Assembly: GCF_013410065.1 (NCBI RefSeq)
Contig: NZ_JACCCW010000002.1
Coordinates: 434,001 to 498,000, forward strand
Direction: 5' to 3'
From: Granulicella arctica
GTDB taxonomy: Bacteria > Acidobacteriota > Terriglobia > Terriglobales > Acidobacteriaceae
Length of the DNA stretch: 64,000 nt
Below the pieces are notes generated by a model. That model was given only the letters and a program-made list of their open reading frames with translations. It did no database searches and was not told the DNA's origin. The translations under genes were made by a program, and so were the position numbers. Numbering within the stretch: position 1 is the first letter of the stretch; each line of letters starts with the position of its first letter. Positions 8,403-17,513 of this stretch are shown piece after piece.

Positions 8403-8681
8403 CTAGAACGCGCTGCTGATCTTGGCGGCCATCCCCGAATCCCGCTTAGTAATGCCACCAACATCGTGCGATATCAGCGTCAACCGCACCTTGTTATAGC
8501 GAATATCAATATCTGGATGGTGATCCACCTCCTCCGCCAGAGCACCCACGCGATTAACGAAGGCCATCGCCTCGACAAAGTTCTTGAACGCCCAATCCCG
8601 CACCAGGGCTCCACCCTCCAACCTCCACGTCGGCTGCTCCGCTAATACTGCGTCGATCTCGACTCCGCTCAACTTCGCCAT
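8403..8681 (-). CDS. 4a-hydroxytetrahydrobiopterin dehydratase (pterin-4a-carbinolamine dehydratase)
   Basis: 92 residues from the ATG at 8681, which has a strong GAGGAGGG site 7-8 bases upstream; longer in-frame starts exist but lack one. The core AFVNRVGALAEEVDHHPDIDIRYNKV contains the conserved EEVDHHPD, with the catalytic His pair, and LTLISHDVGGIT follows. Length fits the PhhB/DCoH family (~95-110 aa). It recycles oxidised pterin cofactor after aromatic amino-acid hydroxylation or acts in molybdopterin-like metabolism. No hydroxylase gene lies nearby. It starts 40 bp downstream of the glmU stop on the same strand, so the two may be cotranscribed. Confidence 0.92.
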   Translation of the reverse strand: MAKLSGVEIDAVLAEQPTWRLEGGALVRDWAFKNFVEAMAFVNRVGALAEEVDHHPDIDIRYNKVRLTLISHDVGGITKRDSGMAAKISSAF

Positions 8682-8720
8682 CGTAGAACCCTCCTCACCG
8701 CCAACGATCATAAGCGTCCA

Positions 8721-10145
8721 TCAACAATTTTTCTTCGCTTCAATCAAAGCTCGACGCGAACTGGCCCAGCCTTCCTTCACCACCTGGCGGCTCCGCCCCA
8801 GCCCCAATGCTCCATCCGGAACATCCTTGGTGATGCAACTTCCTGCCGCCACATACGCTCCAGCACCCACGGCGACCGGTGCCACAAGCGTCGAATCCGA
8901 CCCCACAAACGCCCCATCTCCGATAGTCGTCACATGCTTATGAACCCCGTCATAGTTGCAGGTAATCACCCCCGCCCCGACGTTCACGCCCGCTCCGATC
9001 ACCGCGTCACCAAGGTAAGTCAGATGGTTCGCCTTCGACCCCTTACCCAGCGTCATCTTCTTCGTCTCGCAGAAGTTCCCCACATGCGCCTGCTCCCCAA
9101 TCCGGCTCTCCGGCCGCAGATGCGCATACGGCCCCAGCATCGCCCCATCACCCACCTCCGCATGGTCGAGCACGCAACCGTTCCGCACCAACACCCCATC
9201 GCCAATCACCGAGTCCTGCACCACGGAGTACGACCGCACCCGGCTCGCCACGCCGATCCGAGTAGCTCCCAGCAACTGCACATACGGTTCAATCACCGTG
9301 TCCGCGCCCACCTCCACGGCTGCATCGATCACGCACGTCTCCGGTCGAAAGATCGTGACTCCATTCGCCATCAGCCTCCGTGCCGTCGCCAATCGCATCG
9401 CCGCATCCAGATGCATCATCTCGGCAATCGTGTTCGCCCCCAGCACCTCATCGACGCTTTCAGCCTGCACCGCAACCACGCGCTCCCCATCGGCGACCAG
9501 CATCGCCGCAACATCCGTCAGATAATACTCGCCATGAGCATTATTGGTCGAAAGGGAATCAAGTTTACTGAATAGTGATTCAGTCCGGAAGCAATAGATC
9601 CCCGAGTTGATCTCCCGCGCCCCCATCTGCTCCGCCGTCAGCGCCTTCTGCTCCACAATCGCCGTAACCTCCGGCCCATTGCTCTGTGAGCGCAACACCC
9701 GCCCATAACCTGTTGGGTCGTCCGGAACCGCGGTCAAAATCGTCATCGCCGCGCCCTCCGCCAGGTGCGCCTCGCAGATCGCCTCGATCGTCTCCGGCCG
9801 GATCAGCGGAACGTCCCCGGAGAGTACCAGCAGATGCTCCGGGACGGTATCCCCACCCATCGCAAAGTAAGCCTTCACCATCTGGAGCGCATGGCCGGTC
9901 CCGCGCTGTTCGGCTTGCAGGACAAACTTCACTCCGGTCGCGGCCACCGCAGCCTTTACCCGCTCCGACTCATGTCCCACGATGCAGTAGATCCGATCCG
10001 CTGGAACCACCTGCTTTGCCGCTGCGATGACATGTTCGAGCAGCGCCCGCCCGCCGATCTCGTGCAGTACCTTTGGCCGCCTGCTCTTCAGCCGGGTGCC
10101 CTTGCCCGCCGCCATAATTGCAATCGCAAATCCCGCAGTATCCAT
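8721..10145 (-). CDS. glmU: Bifunctional UDP-GlcNAc pyrophosphorylase / glucosamine-1-phosphate acetyltransferase
   Basis: 474 residues from the ATG at 10145; an upstream TTG at 10181 is less likely and would run into a parS-like site. The N-terminal uridyltransferase opens with the nucleotide loop MAAGKGTRLKSRRPKVLHE and has QRGTGHALQ and GDVPLIRPET. The C-terminal half is a left-handed beta helix of hexapeptide repeats (PYAHLRPESRIGEQAHVGNF, then NHLTYLGDAVIGAGVNVGAG), with the catalytic His in this region. It makes UDP-GlcNAc for peptidoglycan and LPS in the cytoplasm. Length and domain order are standard. Confidence 0.97.
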   Translation of the reverse strand: MDTAGFAIAIMAAGKGTRLKSRRPKVLHEIGGRALLEHVIAAAKQVVPADRIYCIVGHESERVKAAVAATGVKFVLQAEQRGTGHALQMVKAYFAMGGDTVPEHLLVLSGDVPLIRPETIEAICEAHLAEGAAMTILTAVPDDPTGYGRVLRSQSNGPEVTAIVEQKALTAEQMGAREINSGIYCFRTESLFSKLDSLSTNNAHGEYYLTDVAAMLVADGERVVAVQAESVDEVLGANTIAEMMHLDAAMRLATARRLMANGVTIFRPETCVIDAAVEVGADTVIEPYVQLLGATRIGVASRVRSYSVVQDSVIGDGVLVRNGCVLDHAEVGDGAMLGPYAHLRPESRIGEQAHVGNFCETKKMTLGKGSKANHLTYLGDAVIGAGVNVGAGVITCNYDGVHKHVTTIGDGAFVGSDSTLVAPVAVGAGAYVAAGSCITKDVPDGALGLGRSRQVVKEGWASSRRALIEAKKNC

Positions 10146-10181
10146 AACTCCAGATTTTCTCACGCGGAGACAGGAGCTCAA

Positions 10182-10197
10182 TGTTCCACGTGGAACA
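10182..10197. promoter_or_regulatory. parS-like ParB binding site 1
   Basis: TGTTCCACGTGGAACA is a perfect 16-bp palindrome (18 bp with flanking A and T) and differs by at most two positions from the known bacterial parS consensus. It sits between glmU and the M16 peptidase gene. Confidence 0.8.
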
Positions 10198-10205
10198 TCC
10201 CAAAA

Positions 10206-10221
10206 GGTTCCACGTGGAACA
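10206..10221. promoter_or_regulatory. parS-like ParB binding site 2
   Basis: GGTTCCACGTGGAACA repeats site 1 with one change in the outermost positions. Centres of the two sites are 24 bp apart. Paired close parS sites support true ParB binding rather than chance. Confidence 0.78.
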
Positions 10222-10224
10222 TTT

Positions 10225-11703
10225 CTACCTCTTCGGCATCGGCGGAATCGAGATATCCAACGTCGTCACCTTCCCCAATGCGCTCAAAGGAGGGGTAAAC
10301 TGCGTTGCATTGCCTACAACGATGGTTGCCAGCTTCGACTCATCTATATATTTGTTCGCCACGCGAGCCACATCGGCGGAGGTCACCTTGGTGATTCCGG
10401 CCTGGTATCGCTCCAGAAAGTCCGGCGGATAGCCGAAGAATGCCAGCGTCACCTGTTCGTTCAGCACCTTGTCCGGCGAGTCGTAGTTGAAGATGAAGCT
10501 GTTCAGTACCTGCTCCTTCGCCTTTCGCAGCTCGTCCGGAGAAGGGGGAACGGTCTTCAGGCGACCGATCTCGGCCATCATCGCCTTCGTGGCCTCGACC
10601 GTGCTCTCGCTCTTCGTCCCAGCGCCGACGTAGAACACCCCGGGATGATCATAGGACGCCCCAAAGCTGCCGCTTACGTCATAAGCGAGTCCGAGTTTCG
10701 TCCGCACGTTCTGCACTACGCGCGATCCGAAGCCGCCGGAGAAGACCTCATTCATCACGCTCAGCGCGTAGTAGTCTGGATTGTCTTCTCTCGTTCCCAG
10801 GCCGACGATGTAGACATTCGACTGGTCGACATCCGGTTTATCGGCGAAGTAGATGCCTGGTTTCGGATCTGAAAATGTAATTTTATTAGTGACAAATGGA
10901 GTGCCCTTAGCCAGCGGCTCGAACGCCGCTCGCAGTTTTGCCTCCATCGCTGTCGGATCGAAGTCGCCCGACACCGCGACGATCATATTGTTCGGGACGA
11001 CCGTCTTCTCGTGCCACGCCTTCAGGTCGTCGAGCGCCACGGCCTGGACTGTGGTGTACTCCGTCTCGCGTGCATAGGGGTTATCAGCTCCATAGACCAG
11101 CTTGAGAGCCTCACGGATCGCGATCCCGGAGGCATCGTCGTTGCGTCGTGCGATGCCCGCCTCCATCCGTCGCTTCGCCAGTTGCAGCTTGTCCTGTTTG
11201 AAGTCGGGATGCAGCAGAAGCTGTGTGGCGATGTCGAAGACGTTGTCGAAGTCGCCCTTGAGGCTCGACCAATGCACTGTTGTGGTGGCTTGTCCGCCGC
11301 TGGTCTCGACCGTAGCGGCCTTCGCGTCGAGCTGGTCGTCTAGCTTGTCGCCGTTTACTGCTGCTGTACCGCTCGTCCGCCACGTGCTTCCATAGAGCGA
11401 GACGAGGCCGGTCTTGTCTGCCGGCTGATCCCGGCTGCCACCACGGATCAGAATGCGCCCGTTGATGAACGGGAGCTCGTGGTCTTCCTGAAGGAAGATA
11501 ATCAGGCCATTCGCCAGCTCAATGCGCTTCGGCTGGACCGGCTTGAACGCATGAAGTGGAGGAATCGGAATCTGCTTCCACGACTGCGAGGATGCGACAT
11601 GCGTGGACCCCTCATGGGCCGGAGCAGCCTGCGCAAACCCGCTTGCGGCTATTCCAAACCCCAGTCCAACGGTCATCAACTTCTTCATTGTGAAAGTTGT
11701 CAT
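10225..11703 (-). CDS. M16-family peptidase-like subunit lacking the zinc motif
   Basis: 492 residues with a signal peptide (KKLMTVGLGFGIAASGFAQA). The M16 fold is clear from KRIELANGLIIFLQEDHELP, VNGDKLDDQLDAKAATVE and the second half SPDELRKAKEQV. Where the catalytic HxxEH should be, the sequence reads GLVSLYGSTWRTSGT, so the zinc site is absent. Its ATG overlaps the stop of the upstream M16 gene (ATGA), which keeps HxxEH. The arrangement resembles mitochondrial processing peptidase and bacterial two-subunit M16 enzymes, where the inactive chain helps bind substrate. It is probably periplasmic. The substrate is unknown. Confidence 0.9.
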   Translation of the reverse strand: MTTFTMKKLMTVGLGFGIAASGFAQAAPAHEGSTHVASSQSWKQIPIPPLHAFKPVQPKRIELANGLIIFLQEDHELPFINGRILIRGGSRDQPADKTGLVSLYGSTWRTSGTAAVNGDKLDDQLDAKAATVETSGGQATTTVHWSSLKGDFDNVFDIATQLLLHPDFKQDKLQLAKRRMEAGIARRNDDASGIAIREALKLVYGADNPYARETEYTTVQAVALDDLKAWHEKTVVPNNMIVAVSGDFDPTAMEAKLRAAFEPLAKGTPFVTNKITFSDPKPGIYFADKPDVDQSNVYIVGLGTREDNPDYYALSVMNEVFSGGFGSRVVQNVRTKLGLAYDVSGSFGASYDHPGVFYVGAGTKSESTVEATKAMMAEIGRLKTVPPSPDELRKAKEQVLNSFIFNYDSPDKVLNEQVTLAFFGYPPDFLERYQAGITKVTSADVARVANKYIDESKLATIVVGNATQFTPPLSALGKVTTLDISIPPMPKR

Positions 11704-13247
11704 TTCGCACCTCCTGCGTTCTGCGGAGCAGGTGTTGCGGTGGCCGTCTCAATCCTCGCGCTCGTCCGGTTGCTCTCTACAAATGTTTTGTTTGCGACGC
11801 GGCGGATGTCTGCCTTCGTCACCTTGTCGATCTTGTCCAGATCAAGGAACATCTGCCGCCAGTCGCCGAAGCGTGTCTGGTATTCGGCAAGAGTATGGGC
11901 GAGCCCGTCGTTGTCTCCCAGGCCGCGCAGCATGTCTGCCTTGGCGCGGGTCTTGTAGCGTTCCAGCTCGGCGTCCGATACGTCTTCGTTCTTCAGCTTG
12001 TCCAGCTCCTTTTCGATGGCGGCTCGCATCTCGTCGTCTGTATGACCGGGCAAGGGAACAGCGTAGACCGCGAACAGCCCAGGGTACTTCTCGCCCGGAT
12101 AGCCGCTGAATCCGGCGGCGGTCTGCGCAATCCTCTGATCGCGCACCAGACTGCGATAGAGGCGCGCCGTTCTCCCGTTCGAGAAGATGTCCGCGATGGC
12201 GTCATATACAGCGTCGTCGGGGTCGCGATAGTCCGGCTTGTGGTAGCCCTCTATATAGAAGGGCTGGGAGGGATCGTGGATGACGACGCTCTTCTCCGCC
12301 ATCTGCGGTGGCTCGATGGTCGTCATCGGCTCGGGCTTTGGACCGGCCGGGATGGGAGCGAAGTACTTCTCGAGGATCGGCATCGCCGTGCTCGCTTTTA
12401 CATCTCCGACGACCGCGATGACGATGTTCGACGGCACGTAATACTTCTTGTGAAAGGCCTCTGCCTCGGTCGCGGTTACCTGGCTGATCTCGCTCTCCCA
12501 GCCGACGCCGCTACGCCCGTAGGGGTGGGCGACGTAGGCGGTGGCGAGGAACTGCTCCAACATGCGGCCAACGGGGGACGAGTCGATGCGCATCCGGCGT
12601 TCTTCCTGGACGACGTCGCGCTCCTTATAGAACTCGCGCTCTACCGGATGCCCGATCCGCTGGCTTTCGAGGTAGGCCCAAAGCTGCAATCGGTTCGAGG
12701 GCATGCTCCAAAAGTACTGTGTCGAGTCTTCCGAGGTGGAAGCGTTGATGTCCACCGCGCCGTTTTCTTCTGCGATCTCGGAGAACTGGTTCGGGATGAC
12801 ATACTTTTGTGCCGCTGCCTGTGCGTCTCCGAAGTCCTTTTTCAGGCTCGCCAGCTTTGCCGGGTCTTTCCCGACGCGCTTGCGGAACTCGGCGTCATAC
12901 GCGGCATAGGCCACCTCGACCTTGGCGAGGGCGATCTTCTCTGCCGGGTAGTTGGTCGTGCCGACCTCGGTTGAGCCTTTGAAGGCCATGTGCTCGAACA
13001 TGTGCGCGAGGCCGCTGGCACCCTGCGGATCGTCCGCCGATCCCGCGTCCACTTCGGTGTAGAAGCTGAACACCGGGGCCTCGGGCCGCTCGCAGACGAT
13101 GAGCGTGAGGCCGTTCGGGAGCACCTTTACGGTCGTCCGCTTCTCGAAGCTGGCCAGATCCTGCGCTATTGCTGCGTAGGAGACTCCCACCACCAAAACC
13201 GTTGCCATCCATGCAAGACCACGTCGCAAGCAAACCTCCAGACTCAC
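11700..13247 (-). CDS. M16-family zinc metallopeptidase, catalytic subunit
   Basis: 515 residues with a hydrophobic signal region (ATVLVVGVSYAAIAQ). The inverted zinc motif HMFEH lies in GLAHMFEHMAFKGS near residue 85, and the third ligand is in the downstream helix VVQEERRMRIDSSP. The second, non-catalytic half contains VAVVGDVKAS and the RQRIAQTAAGFSGYPG region. It is translationally coupled to the zinc-less partner. Family members degrade or process peptides in the periplasm. The gene is divergent from the fad operon, with about 150 bp between them. Confidence 0.93.
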   Translation of the reverse strand: MSLEVCLRRGLAWMATVLVVGVSYAAIAQDLASFEKRTTVKVLPNGLTLIVCERPEAPVFSFYTEVDAGSADDPQGASGLAHMFEHMAFKGSTEVGTTNYPAEKIALAKVEVAYAAYDAEFRKRVGKDPAKLASLKKDFGDAQAAAQKYVIPNQFSEIAEENGAVDINASTSEDSTQYFWSMPSNRLQLWAYLESQRIGHPVEREFYKERDVVQEERRMRIDSSPVGRMLEQFLATAYVAHPYGRSGVGWESEISQVTATEAEAFHKKYYVPSNIVIAVVGDVKASTAMPILEKYFAPIPAGPKPEPMTTIEPPQMAEKSVVIHDPSQPFYIEGYHKPDYRDPDDAVYDAIADIFSNGRTARLYRSLVRDQRIAQTAAGFSGYPGEKYPGLFAVYAVPLPGHTDDEMRAAIEKELDKLKNEDVSDAELERYKTRAKADMLRGLGDNDGLAHTLAEYQTRFGDWRQMFLDLDKIDKVTKADIRRVANKTFVESNRTSARIETATATPAPQNAGGAK

Positions 13248-13343
13248 AGAGCTTTAACCATAACCTACGGTTTCGCGGAGAGCCGTAAGTATAAGACGAA
13301 GCAGGCGAAAATCTCGCGTGCAGTTTGTTCATGGAGTCTTCAC

Positions 13344-13373
13344 TTGACGAAATGAATGGTCATTCAGTAGAGT
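13344..13373 (+). promoter_or_regulatory. fad operon promoter with overlapping palindromic operator
   Basis: TTGACG (13344-13349) and TAGAGT (13368-13373) are 18 bp apart. Between them lies TGAATGGTCATTCA (13353-13366), with perfect 6-bp arms. TGAATG...CATTCA arms are known from the Bacillus FadR operator, which has a longer centre; FadR is a TetR-type repressor released by acyl-CoA. Position and palindrome strongly suggest repression of fadN. The regulator is not in the window. Confidence 0.6.
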
Positions 13374-13397
13374 TCATCCCGCAGGTAGTTCACGTTT

Positions 13398-15887
13398 ATG
13401 CCGAGTCAATCCATGCCGACCAGCAACACTCCAGCCAGACAGATTCGCAAAGTCGCCGTTCTCGGAGCCGGGACGATGGGCTCCCGCATCGCCGCCCATA
13501 TTGCCAACGCTGGGGTGCCGGTTGTTCTGCTGGATATTGTTCCTCCGGGCACGGCTGCGGATGCGCCGAAGGCTGTGCGGGACAAGATCGTCCTCGGCGC
13601 GCTCGACGGGCTTAAGAAGGCCAAGCCTGCTGCGTTCTATACGGCTGATTCCGCGCGACTCCTGACGCTCGGCAACTTTGAGGATGATCTCGCGCTGATT
13701 GCCGACTGCGACTGGATCATCGAGGTCGTTGCTGAGAACCTCGACATCAAACATGCGCTGCTTGAGCGAGTCCAGCAGCATCGGCGTCCCGGTACAATCC
13801 TCACGACGAATACGAGCGGCATCCCCATCGCGAGTATTGCTGCCGGGCTCTCGGACGAGGCGAAGCCGCATTTCTTCGGCACACATTTCTTCAATCCGCC
13901 GCGCTATATGCGGCTGCTCGAGATCATTCCTGCGGCGGCGACGGATGCAGCCGATGTAGCCACGGTCGCTCATTTCTGCGACCAACGACTGGGTAAGGCC
14001 GTCGTTCGCTCGCACGATACGCCGAACTTCATCGCCAACCGCATTGGCACCTTTTCGATGGGCAATGCGATTCGCCTGATGATGGCGCAGGGCTTATCCA
14101 TCGAGGAGGTCGATACGCTGACGGGTTCGGCGCTGGGCTGGCCGAAGACGGGGACCTTTCGCCTGGGCGATTTGGTCGGCGTGGATGTGTTGGCGCATGT
14201 TGCTACGAACTTTTCGGCGCAGGCTGCGTCGATCCACGATGAGCGGCAGGATGTTGCGCTCGCGCCGTTCATTGCGAAGATGCTGGAGAACAAGTGGCTC
14301 GGCGATAAGACGCAGCAGGGCTTCTACAAGAAGGCGGGCCGGGACGAGCAGGGGCGTGATCAGCGCGATTTCCTCGACTGGCAGACGCTGGAGTACAAGC
14401 CGTCGACGCGGCCTAAATTTCCGGCGATCGAGATGGCGAAGAACGTCGAGCAGACGGGTGCGCGGATTGCTCAGCTTCTCCATGCTGACCCCAGCCATGA
14501 TCGCGCCGCCGCCTTTTACTGGCCGCTACTGACGGAGCTGTTTACCTATGCGGCGAATCGCGTGCCGGAGATCGCGGACAATATCGTCGAGATCGACACG
14601 GCGATGAAGACGGGCTTCAACTGGGAGCTTGGGCCGTTCGAGATGATGGATGCCGCCGGTGTGCGAGCAACGACGGAGAAGATGCGGACTGCGGGGCTTC
14701 CTATCGCTGCGAACGTCGAAAAGCTGCTGGCCTATCCGCATGCGCTCAGTGAGCCGGGGCCGACCTGGTACAAGGATGATCCGACGACACCGAGCGGGCG
14801 GCAGTACTTCGATCCGGTCAGTAGTAGCTATAAGCCGGTTCCGGTGGCTGAGGGTGTCTCGAGTCTTGCTGTGATTAAGAAGCAGCGCGGAGTGGTTCGT
14901 AAGAATGCCGGGGCGTCGGTCGTCGATCTTGGCAATGGGGTTGCGGCGATTGAGTTCCACTCGAAGATGAATGCGCTCGGCGACGACATTGTGAACCTCA
15001 TCACGCAGACGCTGAAGCCGGGGAGTCAGCAGGTCGCTGACTTTGAAGCCTTCGTTATTACAGGCGATGCAGCGAACTTCTCCGTTGGGGCGAACCTGAT
15101 GCAGCTTCTGCTGACGGTGCAGGAGGAGGAGTGGGACGAGGTCGAGCTGGCCGTCCGTGCCTTCCAGAACATGACTCAGGTGATCAAGTTTTGTCCGCGC
15201 CCGGTCGTCGTTGCGCCGTATGGGATGTGTCTGGGTGGTGGCGTTGAGATCAGCCTGCACGCCGCTGCTCGCCAGCCGCATGCGGAGCTTTATATGGGGT
15301 TGGTCGAGGCGGGAGTTGGTCTGATTCCCGGCGGCGGCGGCTGCAAGGAGATGGTGTTGCGCTCGATCGAGGCTGGGTCGAGTATCCGGCCTGATGCGCG
15401 GGGCGAGGGGGTCGAAATATTCGAGGCGCTCAAGAAGAACTTCGAGACGATTGCTAAGGCTACTGTCTCCACCTCGGCTGCTGAGGCGCGGGGGCTGGGC
15501 TTTCTGCGTCCTTCGGACAGCATCACCATCAACCGTGAACGGCTGCTGACGGATGCGAAGCTGAAGGCTCGCGTGTTGGCGGATGCAGGATATGCGGCGC
15601 CTGTACCGCGTACAGATATTCCTGCTCCGGGTGAGAATGCGCTGGCTACGCTGAAGCTGGCAGTGTGGACGATGCGAGAGGGGCAGTACATTTCTGACCA
15701 TGATGCGAAGGTCGCTAACTGGGTGGCGTATGCGCTCTGCGGTGGCGCGGTGACGCCGGGTACGCCGGTGAGCGAGCAGTACCTTCTCGATCTCGAACGG
15801 GAGGCATTCCTCTCACTCTGCGGCGAGAAGAAGACGCAGGAGCGTATCGCCTTTACGCTCAAGACCGGCAAGCCGCTGAGGAACTAA
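13398..15887 (+). CDS. fadN: 3-hydroxyacyl-CoA dehydrogenase / enoyl-CoA hydratase, FadN type
   Basis: 829 residues. Domain order is NAD-binding first ([17 protein letters not shown] near 20-36, then [16 protein letters not shown] and the dehydrogenase C domain). An enoyl-CoA hydratase/crotonase domain lies at the C end ([19 protein letters not shown] and [16 protein letters not shown], with the Glu residues expected for hydration). This dehydrogenase-then-hydratase order is that of Bacillus FadN, opposite to E. coli FadB. It performs the middle two steps of fatty acid beta-oxidation. fadA follows after 10 bp and fadE further on, giving the fadNAE order. Confidence 0.94.
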   Translation: MPSQSMPTSNTPARQIRKVAVLGAGTMGSRIAAHIANAGVPVVLLDIVPPGTAADAPKAVRDKIVLGALDGLKKAKPAAFYTADSARLLTLGNFEDDLALIADCDWIIEVVAENLDIKHALLERVQQHRRPGTILTTNTSGIPIASIAAGLSDEAKPHFFGTHFFNPPRYMRLLEIIPAAATDAADVATVAHFCDQRLGKAVVRSHDTPNFIANRIGTFSMGNAIRLMMAQGLSIEEVDTLTGSALGWPKTGTFRLGDLVGVDVLAHVATNFSAQAASIHDERQDVALAPFIAKMLENKWLGDKTQQGFYKKAGRDEQGRDQRDFLDWQTLEYKPSTRPKFPAIEMAKNVEQTGARIAQLLHADPSHDRAAAFYWPLLTELFTYAANRVPEIADNIVEIDTAMKTGFNWELGPFEMMDAAGVRATTEKMRTAGLPIAANVEKLLAYPHALSEPGPTWYKDDPTTPSGRQYFDPVSSSYKPVPVAEGVSSLAVIKKQRGVVRKNAGASVVDLGNGVAAIEFHSKMNALGDDIVNLITQTLKPGSQQVADFEAFVITGDAANFSVGANLMQLLLTVQEEEWDEVELAVRAFQNMTQVIKFCPRPVVVAPYGMCLGGGVEISLHAAARQPHAELYMGLVEAGVGLIPGGGGCKEMVLRSIEAGSSIRPDARGEGVEIFEALKKNFETIAKATVSTSAAEARGLGFLRPSDSITINRERLLTDAKLKARVLADAGYAAPVPRTDIPAPGENALATLKLAVWTMREGQYISDHDAKVANWVAYALCGGAVTPGTPVSEQYLLDLEREAFLSLCGEKKTQERIAFTLKTGKPLRN

Positions 15888-15897
15888 GGAGAGCACT

Positions 15898-17079
15898 ATG
15901 CGTGACGTGATTATCGCCTCCGCTGTTCGTACTGCCATCGGGAAGGCTCCACGTGGAACACTGCGCACGACGCGGCCGGATGATCTTGCGGCGGTTGCGA
16001 TCAACGGAGCACTGGCGCGGATTCCGCAGCTCGACAAGGCGGAGATTGAGGATGTCATCCTCGGCTGCGCGATGCCGGAGGCGGAGCAGGGGATGAACGT
16101 CGCGCGGGTTGCGAGCTTTCGCGCGGGACTTCCCATCACGGCGTCGGGGATGACGATCAATCGCTACTGCGCGTCGGGGTTGCAGTCGATTGCGATTGCG
16201 GCGGACCGGATTCGCTCGGGTGGAGCGGAGGTGATCGTTGCGGGGGGCACGGAGAGTATGTCGTATGTGCCGTTCGGTGGCAATAAGATATCGGTCAATC
16301 CGTGGCTGGTGGAGAACTATCCGGGCAGCTATATGTCGATGGGGCTGACGGCGGAGCGCGTGGCGAGCCACTACGGCATCACGCGTGAGCAGATGGACCA
16401 GTTCTCGTATGAGTCGCACCAGAAGGCGATTGCGGCGATTGCGGCGGGACGGTTCGAGGATGAGATCGTTCCGGTGACGGTTACGAATACGGTTCCGAAT
16501 GGAAAAGGAAGAGCCAAGCCAGTCGAGTCGACGTTCAAGCAGGATGAAGGGCCGCGTGCCGATACCTCATTGGAGGCGCTGGCGAAGCTGAAGCCGGTAT
16601 TTCATGCGAAGGGAACGGTGACGGCGGGTAACTCGTCGCAGACGTCGGATGGAGCGGCGGCTGCGGTGGTGATGTCGGCGGAGCGGGCTGCGGCGCTGGG
16701 GATTCCGGCGCTGGCGAAGTTTATCGCCTTCGCCTATGCGGGTTGCGATCCGGAGGAGATGGGCATCGGACCGATCCACGCGATTCCCAAGGTGCTGAAG
16801 ATGGCCGGGTTGTCCCTTGAGGATATCGACCTGTTCGAGTTGAATGAGGCGTTCGCGGCTCAGTCGCTTGCGGTGCTGAAGGTGCTCGGGATCGATCCGG
16901 CAAAGGTGAATGTAAATGGTGGAGCGATTGCGCTTGGGCATCCGCTTGGGTGTACAGGGACGAAGCTGACGGCAACGCTGCTGCGGGAGATGCCGCGGCG
17001 CAAGGCTAAGTATGGGATCGTGACGATGTGCGTTGGTGGAGGGATGGGGGCGGCTGGGGTGTTTGAGGCAGTGAATTGA
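15898..17079 (+). CDS. fadA: Acetyl-CoA C-acyltransferase (3-ketoacyl-CoA thiolase)
   Basis: 393 residues, the normal thiolase length, with AAGGAGAG about 6 bases before the ATG. Catalytic residues are visible: nucleophile Cys91 in [10 protein letters not shown], His348 in [12 protein letters not shown] and Cys378 in [12 protein letters not shown]. It performs the last, thiolytic step of beta-oxidation in the cytoplasm. It is the second gene of the fad operon. Its TGA overlaps a TTG start of the next small gene. A parS-like sequence lies inside the first 65 bp of the coding region. Confidence 0.96.
   Translation: MRDVIIASAVRTAIGKAPRGTLRTTRPDDLAAVAINGALARIPQLDKAEIEDVILGCAMPEAEQGMNVARVASFRAGLPITASGMTINRYCASGLQSIAIAADRIRSGGAEVIVAGGTESMSYVPFGGNKISVNPWLVENYPGSYMSMGLTAERVASHYGITREQMDQFSYESHQKAIAAIAAGRFEDEIVPVTVTNTVPNGKGRAKPVESTFKQDEGPRADTSLEALAKLKPVFHAKGTVTAGNSSQTSDGAAAAVVMSAERAAALGIPALAKFIAFAYAGCDPEEMGIGPIHAIPKVLKMAGLSLEDIDLFELNEAFAAQSLAVLKVLGIDPAKVNVNGGAIALGHPLGCTGTKLTATLLREMPRRKAKYGIVTMCVGGGMGAAGVFEAVN
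15945..15960. promoter_or_regulatory. Possible third parS-like site, inside fadA
   Basis: GGCTCCACGTGGAACA matches the glmU-side parS-like site at 14 of 16 positions, with an intact TCCACGTGGA core. It is about 5.7 kb from that pair. Coding constraint could produce it by chance, so support is moderate. Confidence 0.4.
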
Positions 17080-17504
17080 AAGCGAGCATCAAAGCCGGGA
17101 TCATTGGACTCGGATTCCTTTGCCGTATAGGAATCTTGTGTCAGGCTTTGTTTGAATATGGAGCGGCTATAAATGGTGCTCCCGTCTCAAGGTTGTTCGC
17201 CGTGTCTTTCTTCTTGCAAATTGCAAGTGCGCCGACTGTCTTTATAGGCTCGATTCTCGGAGTTATCAGAGTTCCGAAGTTTACAAAGATAGCGCTAGTT
17301 CTTTCATGTGCATGCGGCCTCTATCCCGTTTGGATTGCTCTTACTGCATTATGGCCATCGGGATTGAATAATTGGCATATGACCTTTTCTGCTTTTCCTC
17401 AAGAGGCATTAGTAAAGCTGACTATCGCCCTTCTACCCGCAGTTCTTGTATGTCTTCTCTCTACATTTTTCTTCAGACAGCTTCGTTATACTCGACTTTT
17501 TTAG
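17076..17504 (+). CDS. Small membrane protein of unknown function inside the fad operon
   Basis: 142 residues with four hydrophobic segments (around 5-30, 40-60, 68-88 and 112-133) and a basic C-terminus ([11 protein letters not shown]). A TTG at 17076 overlaps the fadA stop; a Met start is lacking near the N-terminus, so the start is tentative. Base composition is visibly lower in GC than fadA and fadE, and codon choice differs, which suggests later insertion. I do not recognise a family. Its place between fadA and fadE could mean a role in fatty acid handling, but that is speculation. Confidence 0.65.
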   Translation: MKASIKAGIIGLGFLCRIGILCQALFEYGAAINGAPVSRLFAVSFFLQIASAPTVFIGSILGVIRVPKFTKIALVLSCACGLYPVWIALTALWPSGLNNWHMTFSAFPQEALVKLTIALLPAVLVCLLSTFFFRQLRYTRLF

Positions 17505-17513
17505 GAGCCTCAA

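Noticed and set aside
10225..13247. M16 pair as PqqF/PqqG in PQQ synthesis
   Set aside because: No pqqA, B, C, D or E gene nearby; the PQQ dehydrogenase is 5 kb away in another unit.
14526..15701. 391-codon minus-strand frame opposite fadN
   Set aside because: Arg/Leu/His-rich with no motif; shadow of the fadN reading frame.
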